Positions 9,901 through 16,236 of a stretch of 27,532 bases of DNA are shown here, piece by piece. The notes under the pieces were generated by a model. The model saw only the letters and a program-made list of their open reading frames with translations, did not search any database and was not told the origin of the DNA. Position numbers and translations under genes: made by a program. Origin of the DNA: VBAS01 sp035318985 (GTDB taxonomy: Bacteria; Bacteroidota; Bacteroidia; Chitinophagales; Chitinophagaceae); NCBI GenBank assembly GCA_035318985.1, contig DATHDP010000078.1, forward strand, positions 1 to 27,532, in the 5' to 3' direction. Within the stretch, counting starts at the first letter, position 1. The number at the start of each line of letters is the position of its first letter.

Positions 9901-10512
9901 GAAGAAATGAAAGATGCGTTGATCCTTCGTGCAAATAATTTTAATAATTGCTATTTGCAAAATAATGGAAATGGAAAATTCTCTTTGCATCCGTTACCAA
10001 GCCAGGCACAAATGGCGCCAATCAATGGAATGGTTGTAGACGATTTTAATGGTGATGGAGATCTTGACATTGCAGTAAGCGGAAATGATTATGGAAATGA
10101 AGTTACAAATGGCAGGTATGATGGAATGAATGGGCTTGTTTTATTGGGCGATGGGACTGGAAAGTTTACTCCACAAACAATTTTACAAGCAGGGCTTTTT
10201 ATCCCGGGTGATGCTAAAGCCCTTGTGAAGATGAAAGGGCCCGGCAATACTTATTTAATGGCTGCATCTCAAAACAGGGGACCATTAAAAATATTTACTC
10301 ATAAAAACAGTAATCAAAAAATATTCCCAGTAATACAAACCGACAAAAAAGCTTTTCTGACATTGGCAAACGGTAAAAAAAGAACAGAAGAATTTTATTT
10401 TGGAAATTCTTGTTTGTCTCAATCTGGTAGGTTTTTAAGTGTGGATAAAAATGTAGTTTCGGTTGAGATAGAAGATTCGAAAGGGAAAACCCGTCATATA
10501 AATTTGCAATAA
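6934..10512 (+). CDS. giant FG-GAP/VCBS double beta-propeller lipoprotein with central ASPIC/UnbV domain
   Basis: An 1192-residue lipoprotein: the signal ends in FTSC (Cys19). Thirteen calcium-binding FG-GAP loops of the form DxNxDGxxD are visible, starting near residues 66, 118, 180, 256, 308, 400, 484 (first set) and 666, 720, 779, 843, 894, 1037 (second set). Between the sets, residues ~515-602 form an ASPIC/UnbV domain (GIGAWAEIYY, RGYLSSIAAGAFFGLG, IIRWPGNKKQ). The likely fold is two seven-bladed propellers joined by ASPIC. Proteins of this type sit next to SusCD pairs in several Bacteroidota, where they may bind or process the transported ligand at the surface; no catalytic function is established from sequence. 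It leads an apparent three-gene unit with the cytochrome-propeller gene 14 bases downstream and the thioredoxin-like gene after that. Confidence 0.9.
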   Translation: MKTNNWVLLFFVIAFFTSCQNKKTLFHQVSPKDSGIDFANNIVENDSVNPIDITNVYNGGGVGVCDFNNDGLQDLYFTGNIVPNKLYINKGNLKFEDVTAAANVAGDGKWCRGASVIDINNDGLQDLYVSASILADPYRRENLLYINQGAGKDGIPHFKEMAAEYGLNDTTHTTMAAFFDYDNDGDLDVYLVVNQIVKGVNPSVFRPIIKDGTFPSTGRLYRNDWSDSLKHAVYTNVTKEAGVTKEGYGHGVNISDINRDGWPDIFVTNDFISVDLLYINNHDGTFTDKITSYFKHTSANGMGQDIIDINNDGLSDVIELDMNPEDNYRKKTMMNSGSYQIYQNSDHFGYQYQYVRNGLQLNQGPTVKQNDSIGDPVFTDVGFFSGIAETDWSWTPLVADFDNDGYRDIIVTNGFPRDVTDHDFIAFRRESATIADKEFTLSQMPQVKLHNYAFRNNGDVTFENVTGKWGLEVPTFSNGASYADLDNDGDLDMIINNINDPALVYENTTNTKNKISSNYLQVNFKGGTKNINGIGAWAEIYYNKDQKQFYENTPYRGYLSSIAAGAFFGLGKVTEVDSLIIRWPGNKKQILKNIKTNQAIDVDIKNASIEDSWMDDGIAKNTLFTDITGLSGINFIHKEKDFIDFDRERLIPHKLSQFGPGLAVSDIDGNGLDDLYIGCSANFPGRFFLQQADGKFLENNIALKDTIEKKPEDMGLLFFDADNDGDQDLYCASGSDEFPANTSKYQDKLFVNDGKGNFFLDTTALPINYTSKSCVKAIDFDNDGDLDLFIGGRCLPGQYPLPVSSFIYRNDSKNGLVKFTDITVDAAKGLQNIGMVCDALWTDFDNDGWTDLIVVGEWMPITFFKNVKGKFENLTPQSGIGDQSGWWNSIAGGDFDNDGDIDYVVGNLGKNSFFRADDKHPVSLYAKDFDKNSRIDPIVTIYLKDQKGVKDEYTSANRDEIISQLPGVRKKYLKYKEFAQANIHHIFSEEEMKDALILRANNFNNCYLQNNGNGKFSLHPLPSQAQMAPINGMVVDDFNGDGDLDIAVSGNDYGNEVTNGRYDGMNGLVLLGDGTGKFTPQTILQAGLFIPGDAKALVKMKGPGNTYLMAASQNRGPLKIFTHKNSNQKIFPVIQTDKKAFLTLANGKKRTEEFYFGNSCLSQSGRFLSVDKNVVSVEIEDSKGKTRHINLQ

Positions 10513-10526
10513 ACCAGGAGATCACT

Positions 10527-12098
10527 TTGAATTTATTAAATATAAGAGCAGCTACAGCTGTTTTGTTAACCGGATCTTTATCTCTTACCCTTGTATGTTG
10601 TAAGAACTACCAGCGGAATAACAGCCATAGAGACGTATTTATTTCAAGTATAAAAAAAGGAGAAAGGTTAGCGGCTAAATATTGCCAATCCTGTCATTTA
10701 TTACCTGATCCTTCGATGTTAGATGCAAAAAGTTGGGAAGAAGGAGTTTTACCAAATATGGGGCCGCGACTTGGAATTTTTTATTATGGATATAAGGCTT
10801 ATCCTTCTGCCAGGAATGATTTGAGTATAGGTTTAAATTTCTATCCTTCTAAACCAGTGATGAGCTTGCAGGAATGGCAATACATCATTGATTATTATAC
10901 GGCCATTTCTCCGGATAGTTTACCAAAACAAGATCGGAAGCTACCAATACAAAATGATTTGTCTCTTTTCACGGTTCAGACCCCGAACATTAGCTATGAA
11001 AACCCCACTTCTTCATTTGTGAAAATTAATACAGGCGATTCGATCCATCCATTGATCGTAAGTGATGTAACCAAACGGAATATTTATTTTTTCAATCAGC
11101 AATTAGAAGTAAAGGACTCCGTTTATTCAAGTGGTCCAGTGGTGGATATTGACTTTGAAAAGAATAAAATGCTCGCCTGTAATATCGGTGTCTTGAATCC
11201 TAATAATGGAATGTTTGGGAAAGCGCAGTTCATAAGTACGAATGGAAAAGGAAAAATGTTTGAAGACACGGCCGCATTATTTGATAAATTAAGAAGGCCA
11301 GTTCAAATTACAACTGCGGATCTCAATAATGATGGAAGGAATGACTACCTGGTTTGTGAGTTTGGAAATTTGGTAGGAGAGTTATCGTGGATGGAAAATA
11401 TGGGGGACAACAAATTTGCAAAACATGTATTAAGAGCTTATCCCGGTGCTATCAAAGCTTATATCAATGACTATAATCATGATGGAGCACCTGATATTTG
11501 GGTTTTATTTGCGCAGGGAGAGGAAGGTGTTTTTTTATTTACAAACAAAGGGAATGGGGAATTTGAAACAAAAGAAGTTTTGCGTTTGCCTTCGATATAC
11601 GGCTCTTCATATTTTGAATTGACAGATTTTAATAAAGACGGTTACCTGGATATTGTTTATACATGTGGTGATAATGCTGACTATTCTGTTGTTTTCAAAC
11701 CTTATCACGGGGTGTATATTTTTTTAAATGATAAAACGAACCAGTTTACTCAGAAATATTTTTTCCCAATTAATGGATGTTATAAGGCAATGGCGAGAGA
11801 TTATGATGGAGATGGAGACCTGGATATTGCGGCTATTTCTTTTTTTGCTGATTATGAACACCAGCCAGAAGAAGGTTTTGTTTATTTTAAAAATGAGGGC
11901 AATTTTAATTTTAGTCCATACAGTATTCCCGAAGCGCAATACGGCAGATGGCTTACTATGGATGTGGGCGACTTAGATGGAGATGGAAAAATTGATATTG
12001 TATTGGGGAATTTCACTTTAGGACCATCGGTATTTAAGTCTAAAGAAGAGCAGGCACAAACACCACCATTTATCATTTTGAAAAACACAGGTAAGTAA
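10527..12098 (+). CDS. FG-GAP beta-propeller lipoprotein with N-terminal cytochrome c heme site
   Basis: A 523-residue exported protein starting at TTG 10527. An AGGAG at 10516-10520 is spaced six bases from this codon and there is no ATG nearby, so the TTG start is well placed. The signal peptide ends in LVCC, giving a probable lipid anchor on Cys24 or Cys25. Residues 53-57 are CQSCH, the covalent heme c motif, followed by HLLPDPSML and VLPNMGPRLG, where Met78 could be the second iron ligand; the small domain runs to ~130. The rest carries five DxNxDGxxD-type loops (near 265, 315, 367, 425, 482) of a single propeller. The combination suggests electron transfer coupled to surface binding or oxidation of a ligand. 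The gene starts 14 bases after the giant propeller gene, in the same operon. Function is inferred only. Confidence 0.85.
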   Translation: MNLLNIRAATAVLLTGSLSLTLVCCKNYQRNNSHRDVFISSIKKGERLAAKYCQSCHLLPDPSMLDAKSWEEGVLPNMGPRLGIFYYGYKAYPSARNDLSIGLNFYPSKPVMSLQEWQYIIDYYTAISPDSLPKQDRKLPIQNDLSLFTVQTPNISYENPTSSFVKINTGDSIHPLIVSDVTKRNIYFFNQQLEVKDSVYSSGPVVDIDFEKNKMLACNIGVLNPNNGMFGKAQFISTNGKGKMFEDTAALFDKLRRPVQITTADLNNDGRNDYLVCEFGNLVGELSWMENMGDNKFAKHVLRAYPGAIKAYINDYNHDGAPDIWVLFAQGEEGVFLFTNKGNGEFETKEVLRLPSIYGSSYFELTDFNKDGYLDIVYTCGDNADYSVVFKPYHGVYIFLNDKTNQFTQKYFFPINGCYKAMARDYDGDGDLDIAAISFFADYEHQPEEGFVYFKNEGNFNFSPYSIPEAQYGRWLTMDVGDLDGDGKIDIVLGNFTLGPSVFKSKEEQAQTPPFIILKNTGK

Positions 12099-12131
12099 AT
12101 TATTAAACAATAATAAAAGATTGCACCAGAC

Positions 12132-12626
12132 ATGAACAGGTTTAGACTTTATTTGACGGCATCTATTTTTTCTTGCTTTGCATTCATTCTGTTTTTCCCT
12201 TCAAGGATGAATTCTCAAACAATTCCTCCTTTTAAAATGACGCTTTCAAATAATAAGATCTTCAATGCAGCCGATCTGCCTAAAGGCAAACCATTAGTTC
12301 TTATTTATTTCGATCCCGATTGTGATCATTGTCAAAAACTGATGGCCGATCTTTTTAAAAAGATAAATAGTTTTAAGAAAGTGGAGATGGTGCTGATAAC
12401 TTTTAAATCTGTAACAGAAGTAGCTGCATTCGAAAAGAAATATACAACAAGCAAATATGCGAACATGAAAGTTGGTACTGAGGGCACTCTTTTTTACCTC
12501 AAAATTTATTACAAATTAGTAAAGATGCCATTCACTGTTTTATATGACAGTAAAGGAAATTATAGTTATTCATACAGGGATGAAACTCCTGTGGATGATC
12601 TGATAAAGAGATTGCAGGGCCTTTAA
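12132..12626 (+). CDS. exported thioredoxin-fold (redoxin/TlpA-like) protein
   Basis: A 164-residue protein with an N-terminal hydrophobic segment (~6-23) that serves as signal or membrane anchor. The thioredoxin-fold core is recognisable: VLIYFDPDCDHCQKL places the CxxC pair at Cys64 and Cys67, and KMPFTVLYD supplies the cis-proline strand. The active-site dipeptide Asp-His differs from the Gly-Pro of thioredoxin and recalls oxidising or heme-pathway relatives. It begins 33 bases after the cytochrome-propeller gene, so it probably shares its transcript. One possible role is to keep the CQSCH cysteines of that neighbour reduced for heme attachment; a general periplasmic disulfide role is equally open. 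Confidence 0.8.
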   Translation: MNRFRLYLTASIFSCFAFILFFPSRMNSQTIPPFKMTLSNNKIFNAADLPKGKPLVLIYFDPDCDHCQKLMADLFKKINSFKKVEMVLITFKSVTEVAAFEKKYTTSKYANMKVGTEGTLFYLKIYYKLVKMPFTVLYDSKGNYSYSYRDETPVDDLIKRLQGL

Positions 12627-12701
12627 AAACTATTGGCAAACTTATGTGATCAGCATGGGTGGCAGGCTTAAAACTTTTTTATAAAAAAAAACTGAATACC
12701 C

Positions 12702-12709
12702 TATCTTCG
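12702..12709 (+). promoter_or_regulatory. probable pyrB promoter -7 box
   Basis: TATCTTCG matches the Bacteroidota -7 consensus TAnnTTTG at all but one position and ends seven bases before the pyrB ATG, predicting a leader of only a few bases. A T-run around 12675-12680 is roughly where a -33 element would be. Confidence 0.5.
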
Positions 12710-12716
12710 CTTTTTA

Positions 12717-13649
12717 ATGAGCCTCTCTACCAGACACCTTCTTGGTATAAAAGACCTGACAGTAGACGATATTTCCCTTATTTTAACAACAGCGGAACAA
12801 TTCAAAGAAGTTTTACAACGACCTGTAAAAAAGGTCCCATCCTTACGAGATGTAACGATCGTCAATCTCTTTTATGAAAATTCTACAAGAACGAGATTCT
12901 CTTTTGAACTTGCCGAAAAAAGATTAAGCGCCGATACGATCAATTTTGCCGTTTCCGGTTCTTCTGCAGCAAAGGGCGAAACGCTTCTTGACACGGTAAG
13001 GAATATTTTATCCATGAAAGTGGATATGGTTGTAATGCGTCATAGTGCAAGCGGTGCGCCGCATTTCTTAGCTAAACATATTCCTGCTGCTATAATAAAC
13101 GCAGGAGATGGTGTAAATGAACATCCAACACAAGGATTGTTGGATGCGTTTTCTATGAAAGAGAAATTCGGGAAGCTTGAAGGATTAAAGGTTGCTATCA
13201 TTGGAGATATAATGCACAGTCGCGTTGCAATGAGTAATATTTACTTGTTGAATAAAATGGGAGCAAAAGTTACTGTATGCGGTCCGCCAACGTTGATACC
13301 AAAATATATCCGTGAGTCATTCGGGGTAGAAGTGAATTATGACATCAAAGAAACATTAGAATGGTGTGATGTTGCAAATGTTTTACGAATACAATTAGAA
13401 CGGCAAAACCAGGTTTTGTTTTCATCATTGCGTGAATACAATATTGCATACGGCGTAAAAAGAAAATTGCTTGATAATTTAAATAAAGAAATTGTGGTGA
13501 TGCACCCCGGCCCGATAAACAGGGGAGTGGAACTTGACAGTGATGTGGCTGATAGTAAGCAATCAATAATTTTGCAACAAGTTGAGAATGGGGTGGCAGT
13601 GAGGATGGCAGTGTTATACTTGCTTTCAAACCGAAGTGTTCAAAACTGA
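12717..13649 (+). CDS. pyrB: aspartate carbamoyltransferase catalytic chain
   Basis: Condenses carbamoyl phosphate with aspartate, the committed step of pyrimidine synthesis, as a trimer in the cytoplasm. At 310 residues it has the normal catalytic-chain length. STRTRFSFELA (~56-66) is the carbamoyl-phosphate loop, HPTQGLLDAF the second substrate loop, RIQLERQ an aspartate-binding segment, and MHPGPINRGVEL the C-terminal signature. There is no pyrI regulatory chain in the window. The start ATG 12717 gives the standard N-terminus and lies just after a -7-like box. A repeat element separates it from coaD. The upstream neighbour is the SusCD/propeller block and not pyrR. Confidence 0.97.
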   Translation: MSLSTRHLLGIKDLTVDDISLILTTAEQFKEVLQRPVKKVPSLRDVTIVNLFYENSTRTRFSFELAEKRLSADTINFAVSGSSAAKGETLLDTVRNILSMKVDMVVMRHSASGAPHFLAKHIPAAIINAGDGVNEHPTQGLLDAFSMKEKFGKLEGLKVAIIGDIMHSRVAMSNIYLLNKMGAKVTVCGPPTLIPKYIRESFGVEVNYDIKETLEWCDVANVLRIQLERQNQVLFSSLREYNIAYGVKRKLLDNLNKEIVVMHPGPINRGVELDSDVADSKQSIILQQVENGVAVRMAVLYLLSNRSVQN

Positions 13650-13654
13650 ATTTA

Positions 13655-13752
13655 AGATTTTAGATTTGCGATCCGATAGCTATCGGATGTAGATTGAATG
13701 CAGCAAAATCTGAAGTCTGTCCGAAGGAATCCTTCGGAGAAATCTAAAATCT
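13655..13752. repeat. 98-bp composite inverted-repeat element with two palindromes
   Basis: The ends are a perfect 13-bp inverted repeat, AGATTTTAGATTT (13655-13667) and AAATCTAAAATCT (13740-13752). These arms follow a seven-base period (GATTTNN). Inside are an 18-bp perfect palindrome ATCCGATAGCTATCGGAT (13671-13688) and a hairpin TCCGAAGG-AAT-CCTTCGGA (13720-13738). The element begins six bases after the pyrB stop and ends eight bases before the coaD ATG. It resembles dispersed REP/MITE-like intergenic repeats; either hairpin could also help terminate pyrB transcription, although neither is followed by a T-tract. Confidence 0.75.
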
Positions 13753-13760
13753 GCAATCAA

Positions 13761-14222
13761 ATGCGTATCTGTTTATTCCCCGGCACTTTCGATCCTCTTA
13801 CATTGGGTCATGTTGATATCATCACCCGTTCATTACCACTTTTTGACAAGATAGTTGTGGGTATTGGCATCAATACATCCAAGGCGCCAATGTTTACACC
13901 AGAAAAAAGATTAAGCTGGGTAAAAGAAATTTTTAAAAACGAACCTAAGGTAGAAGGTGCCGTGTACGAGGGGTTGACAGTAAATTTTTGCAGGAAGATC
14001 GATGCAAGATTTATTTTAAGGGGTATTCGTTATGTCAGCGATTTTGAATACGAGAAAACAATTGCTGATGCTAATCGAACTCTTGACAAATCAATTGAAA
14101 CGATCTTTCTTACCGGCGAACCTAAGTATACTTCTGTAGCATCTACAATTGTAAGGGACATCATTAAAAATGGGGGAGATGCTTCACATTTCCTGCCACC
14201 CGAGGTAGCAAATACATTATAG
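13761..14222 (+). CDS. coaD: pantetheine-phosphate adenylyltransferase
   Basis: Transfers AMP from ATP to 4'-phosphopantetheine in coenzyme A synthesis. The start at ATG 13761 gives 153 residues, normal for the family; a longer frame from 13698 would only translate the upstream repeat element. The nucleotidyltransferase motif PGTFDPLTLGH (7-17) is intact with the (T/H)xGH catalytic histidine, RGIRYVSDFEYE is the phosphopantetheine-binding block, and YTSVASTIVRD matches the ISSTxxR ATP-binding motif. menI-like follows after 38 bases in the same direction. Confidence 0.97.
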   Translation: MRICLFPGTFDPLTLGHVDIITRSLPLFDKIVVGIGINTSKAPMFTPEKRLSWVKEIFKNEPKVEGAVYEGLTVNFCRKIDARFILRGIRYVSDFEYEKTIADANRTLDKSIETIFLTGEPKYTSVASTIVRDIIKNGGDASHFLPPEVANTL

Positions 14223-14260
14223 TTTCTTTCTGAATTTAAAATTTTATTGAATATACTTTT

Positions 14261-14698
14261 ATGACAACCTGGTTTAATAAAAATGTTTCGGTTGAAGATC
14301 TGGAACCACTTGGTAAAGGAACAATGACTGAACATTTAGGCTTTGAATGGGTTGAAATAGGAAATAATTTTTTAAAAGCAAAAATGCCGGTTGATCACCG
14401 GACAATTCAGCCATATGGTTTATTACATGGCGGTGCATCTTGTGTGTTAGCTGAAACCATTGGCAGTGTGGCTTCACATCTTGTTATTGATCCTTCGGAG
14501 TTTTATTGTGTGGGTATTGAGATCAACGCCAATCATATTCGCAGTGCGAAAGAAGGATTTGTTTATGGCACATGCTTTCCTTTGCATATCGGTTCATCCA
14601 CTCATGTATGGGATATTCGGATCACCAATGAGGACGGAAAATTAATTTGTATCAGTCGGCTTACAGTTGCTATTATGAAGAAAAAAGTATTAGGATGA
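14261..14698 (+). CDS. menI: hotdog-fold acyl-CoA thioesterase, MenI/YdiI-like
   Basis: A 145-residue single hotdog domain. The motif QPYGLLHGGASCVLAETIGS closely follows the active site of E. coli YdiI/MenI (1,4-dihydroxy-2-naphthoyl-CoA hydrolase of menaquinone synthesis), including the glutamate in LAET that acts as catalytic base. NANHIRSAKEGFVYG is the second conserved hotdog strand. Related PaaI and EntH enzymes share this pattern, so the substrate (DHNA-CoA or another aryl/acyl-CoA) is not settled. Menaquinone is the usual respiratory quinone in this phylum, which agrees with the call. The 3' end overlaps the convergent NUDIX gene by nine bases. Confidence 0.75.
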   Translation: MTTWFNKNVSVEDLEPLGKGTMTEHLGFEWVEIGNNFLKAKMPVDHRTIQPYGLLHGGASCVLAETIGSVASHLVIDPSEFYCVGIEINANHIRSAKEGFVYGTCFPLHIGSSTHVWDIRITNEDGKLICISRLTVAIMKKKVLG

Positions 14699-15316
14699 GA
14701 ATCCTGCTTCCAATACATCATTTACCAAAGGGAATGAGTTCTGTAAATATTTTTTAAGTTCATTTTTCCCAACCCATTCCAGTTTCGTTATTTGTTCTGT
14801 TGCTTGTGGAATAAGCTTTTGCTTACCATTTACATTCATGGTAAACCATTTTGTTTCTTTTAATACATACTTGCTTCCTTCATGATAGGTATGATAGGTT
14901 GTAACAAGGGGCGATATGAGCTTTATTTTTTTCAAACCTGTTTCTTCTTCAGTTTCTCTTACTGCACATTCTTCGAAAGTTTCATTTTTATCCATTTTCC
15001 CTTTAGGCAAATCCCATTTTCCCCTGCGAAACATCATCAATACTTCTTTGTTTTCATTAAGAACAAAACCTCCGGCTGCTTTTATCAGTGTAAATTTTTT
15101 AAGGAAAGCATCTTTCAGTTCCTTAAGGTCTTTGTGAAAAAAAACACCCGCATGGACAGAGGAATCCTGCATTTCATGTATCATGCTTTTTATTGTATGG
15201 AGGTTTAGCTCATCTATAAAAACTGCGTCATCATGATGAACATAAGGCTGAAGGGTAGCATCAACATTATCGCATAAGAACAAAGGCTTGTCGTCGAAAT
15301 AGATTTTTATAAACAT
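14690..15316 (-). CDS. NUDIX hydrolase
   Basis: A 208-residue protein from ATG at 15316-15314; the frame runs open further upstream (to 15358) but only into heptad-repeat DNA, so the shorter start is chosen. The Nudix box is complete: G106 x5 E112 x7 R120-E121-T-E-E-E-T-G-L, preceded by KWDLPKGKMDKNE. The first ~80 residues are an extra N-terminal region of unknown fold. The GK-x-D spacing is seen in hydrolases of dinucleoside or diphosphoinositol polyphosphates, but the substrate cannot be fixed. It is convergent with menI (9-base overlap) and divergent from pyrE across the repeat region. Confidence 0.88.
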   Translation of the reverse strand: MFIKIYFDDKPLFLCDNVDATLQPYVHHDDAVFIDELNLHTIKSMIHEMQDSSVHAGVFFHKDLKELKDAFLKKFTLIKAAGGFVLNENKEVLMMFRRGKWDLPKGKMDKNETFEECAVRETEEETGLKKIKLISPLVTTYHTYHEGSKYVLKETKWFTMNVNGKQKLIPQATEQITKLEWVGKNELKKYLQNSFPLVNDVLEAGFSS

Positions 15317-15328
15317 AGCATTGAAAAT

Positions 15329-15363
15329 AAGGCACAAGGCACAAGATACAAGGTTCAAGCGGC
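15329..15363. repeat. heptanucleotide tandem array, left copy
   Basis: Five consecutive seven-base units in register on the plus strand: AAGGCAC, AAGGCAC, AAGATAC, AAGGTTC, AAGCGGC. It lies directly upstream of the NUDIX start codon and is inverted relative to the array at 15538-15572. A hairpin CGGCC-TAA-GGCCG (15360-15372) follows at its inner edge. Confidence 0.8.
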
Positions 15364-15382
15364 CTAAGGCCGTAATGAGTTT

Positions 15383-15529
15383 TTAACCAAGCTTATTAAG
15401 TATGGCGGATAATATTTTCTTTATTTGTTCTGCTTCATCCATTAAAAATATTCTTTCTTCTTCGAGCTCTTTGGTTTCATATGTCAGAATCAGATCTAAC
15501 CAATGAATACTTTCTAAAATCGTTTTTGG
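15383..15529 (-). pseudogene. truncated four-helix-bundle (S23/23S IVS-type) protein gene, C-terminal remnant
   Basis: The minus frame ending at TAA 15383-15385 encodes about 48 residues (PKTILESIHWLDLIL, then LEEERIFLMDEAEQ, then IKKILSAILNKLG) that resemble the last third of the four-helix-bundle proteins encoded in 23S rRNA intervening sequences and as free-standing genes in Bacteroidota; those proteins are normally ~115-125 residues. The open frame continues upstream to 15619, but there it only translates the CCTTGTG heptads and the start of pyrE on the other strand, so the N-terminal helices are missing. It lies between two inverted heptad arrays. I read it as a relic. The family match is from memory of the C-terminal pattern and is moderate. 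Confidence 0.5.
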
Positions 15530-15537
15530 TCTTCGAG

Positions 15538-15572
15538 CCTTGTGTCTTGCACCTTGTGCCTTGTACCTTAAC
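15538..15572. repeat. heptanucleotide tandem array, right copy
   Basis: Five seven-base units in register: CCTTGTG, TCTTGCA, CCTTGTG, CCTTGTA, CCTTAAC. This is the reverse complement type of the left array at 15329-15363. Its last unit runs into the pyrE -7-like box (15569-15576), so the array abuts or forms part of the pyrE promoter. Confidence 0.8.
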
Positions 15573-15576
15573 TTCG
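15569..15576 (+). promoter_or_regulatory. possible pyrE promoter -7 box
   Basis: TAACTTCG fits TAnnTTTG with one mismatch and ends four bases before the pyrE ATG. With the normal spacing to the transcription start this predicts a leaderless or nearly leaderless mRNA. It overlaps the end of the heptad array. Confidence 0.4.
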
Positions 15577-15580
15577 CCGC

Positions 15581-16213
15581 ATGACAGATGCTAAAGTGGT
15601 AGCAGAAAAGCTGCTTCAAGTTAACGCAGTAAAATTAAATCCCGAAAATCCCTTTACATGGGCCAGTGGTTGGAAAAGCCCCATCTATTGCGACAATCGC
15701 AAAGTACTTTCCTTTCCCTTCATTCGTGACTATATAAAATCTGAGATGTGTAACGTTGTTTTTGAAAAATTTCCCGAGGCAGGGCTGCTGGCTGGTGTGG
15801 CTACAGCAGGCATTGCATGGGGTGCTATGGTTGCCGACCAATTAAAGCTTCCTTATGTATATGTGCGTCCAAAACCTAAGGAACACGGCTTGGGAAACCA
15901 AATAGAAGGCTATTATGAGACAGGACAAAAGGTAGTAGTCATTGAAGATCTCGTTTCTACAGGCAAAAGTAGCCTCCAGGTCATAGACGTCTTAAAAGAA
16001 GCCGGTCTTGAGATAGCCGGAATGGTTTCCATTTTCACTTATGGCTTCCCTGTTGCCAGCGCAATGCTTCAAAAGGCGGGTATTACCTATTATCCGCTGA
16101 CTGACTATTCAACTCTTATTCAGCTTGCAGCCGAAAAGCAGATTATCTCGTCTGATCAATTGGAAATTTTGTTAAAATGGCAAACTGACCCTGTCGGATG
16201 GAAGGGAGTTTAG
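15581..16213 (+). CDS. pyrE: orotate phosphoribosyltransferase
   Basis: Makes OMP from orotate and PRPP in the fifth step of pyrimidine synthesis. The protein has 210 residues, the usual length. WASGWKSPIYCDNR (27-40) is the N-terminal substrate region, VYVRPKPKEHGLGNQIEG (93-110) is the flexible catalytic loop with the key lysines and histidine, and VVVIEDLVSTGKSS (118-131) is the PRPP loop. The start ATG 15581 follows a -7-like box by four bases. It is followed 23 bases later by the HMA-domain gene in the same direction. Confidence 0.97.
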   Translation: MTDAKVVAEKLLQVNAVKLNPENPFTWASGWKSPIYCDNRKVLSFPFIRDYIKSEMCNVVFEKFPEAGLLAGVATAGIAWGAMVADQLKLPYVYVRPKPKEHGLGNQIEGYYETGQKVVVIEDLVSTGKSSLQVIDVLKEAGLEIAGMVSIFTYGFPVASAMLQKAGITYYPLTDYSTLIQLAAEKQIISSDQLEILLKWQTDPVGWKGV

Positions 16214-16236
16214 TAATTTGCTTTAAATCGATCTTA

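Noticed and set aside
14882..15208. Plus-strand frame of 108 codons opposite the NUDIX gene
   Set aside because: Phe/Cys-rich antisense product; the minus-strand NUDIX box shows which strand codes.
15329..15572. Repeats that might look like a small CRISPR array
   Set aside because: Units are seven bases without spacers, and the two arrays are inverted to each other; no cas gene nearby.
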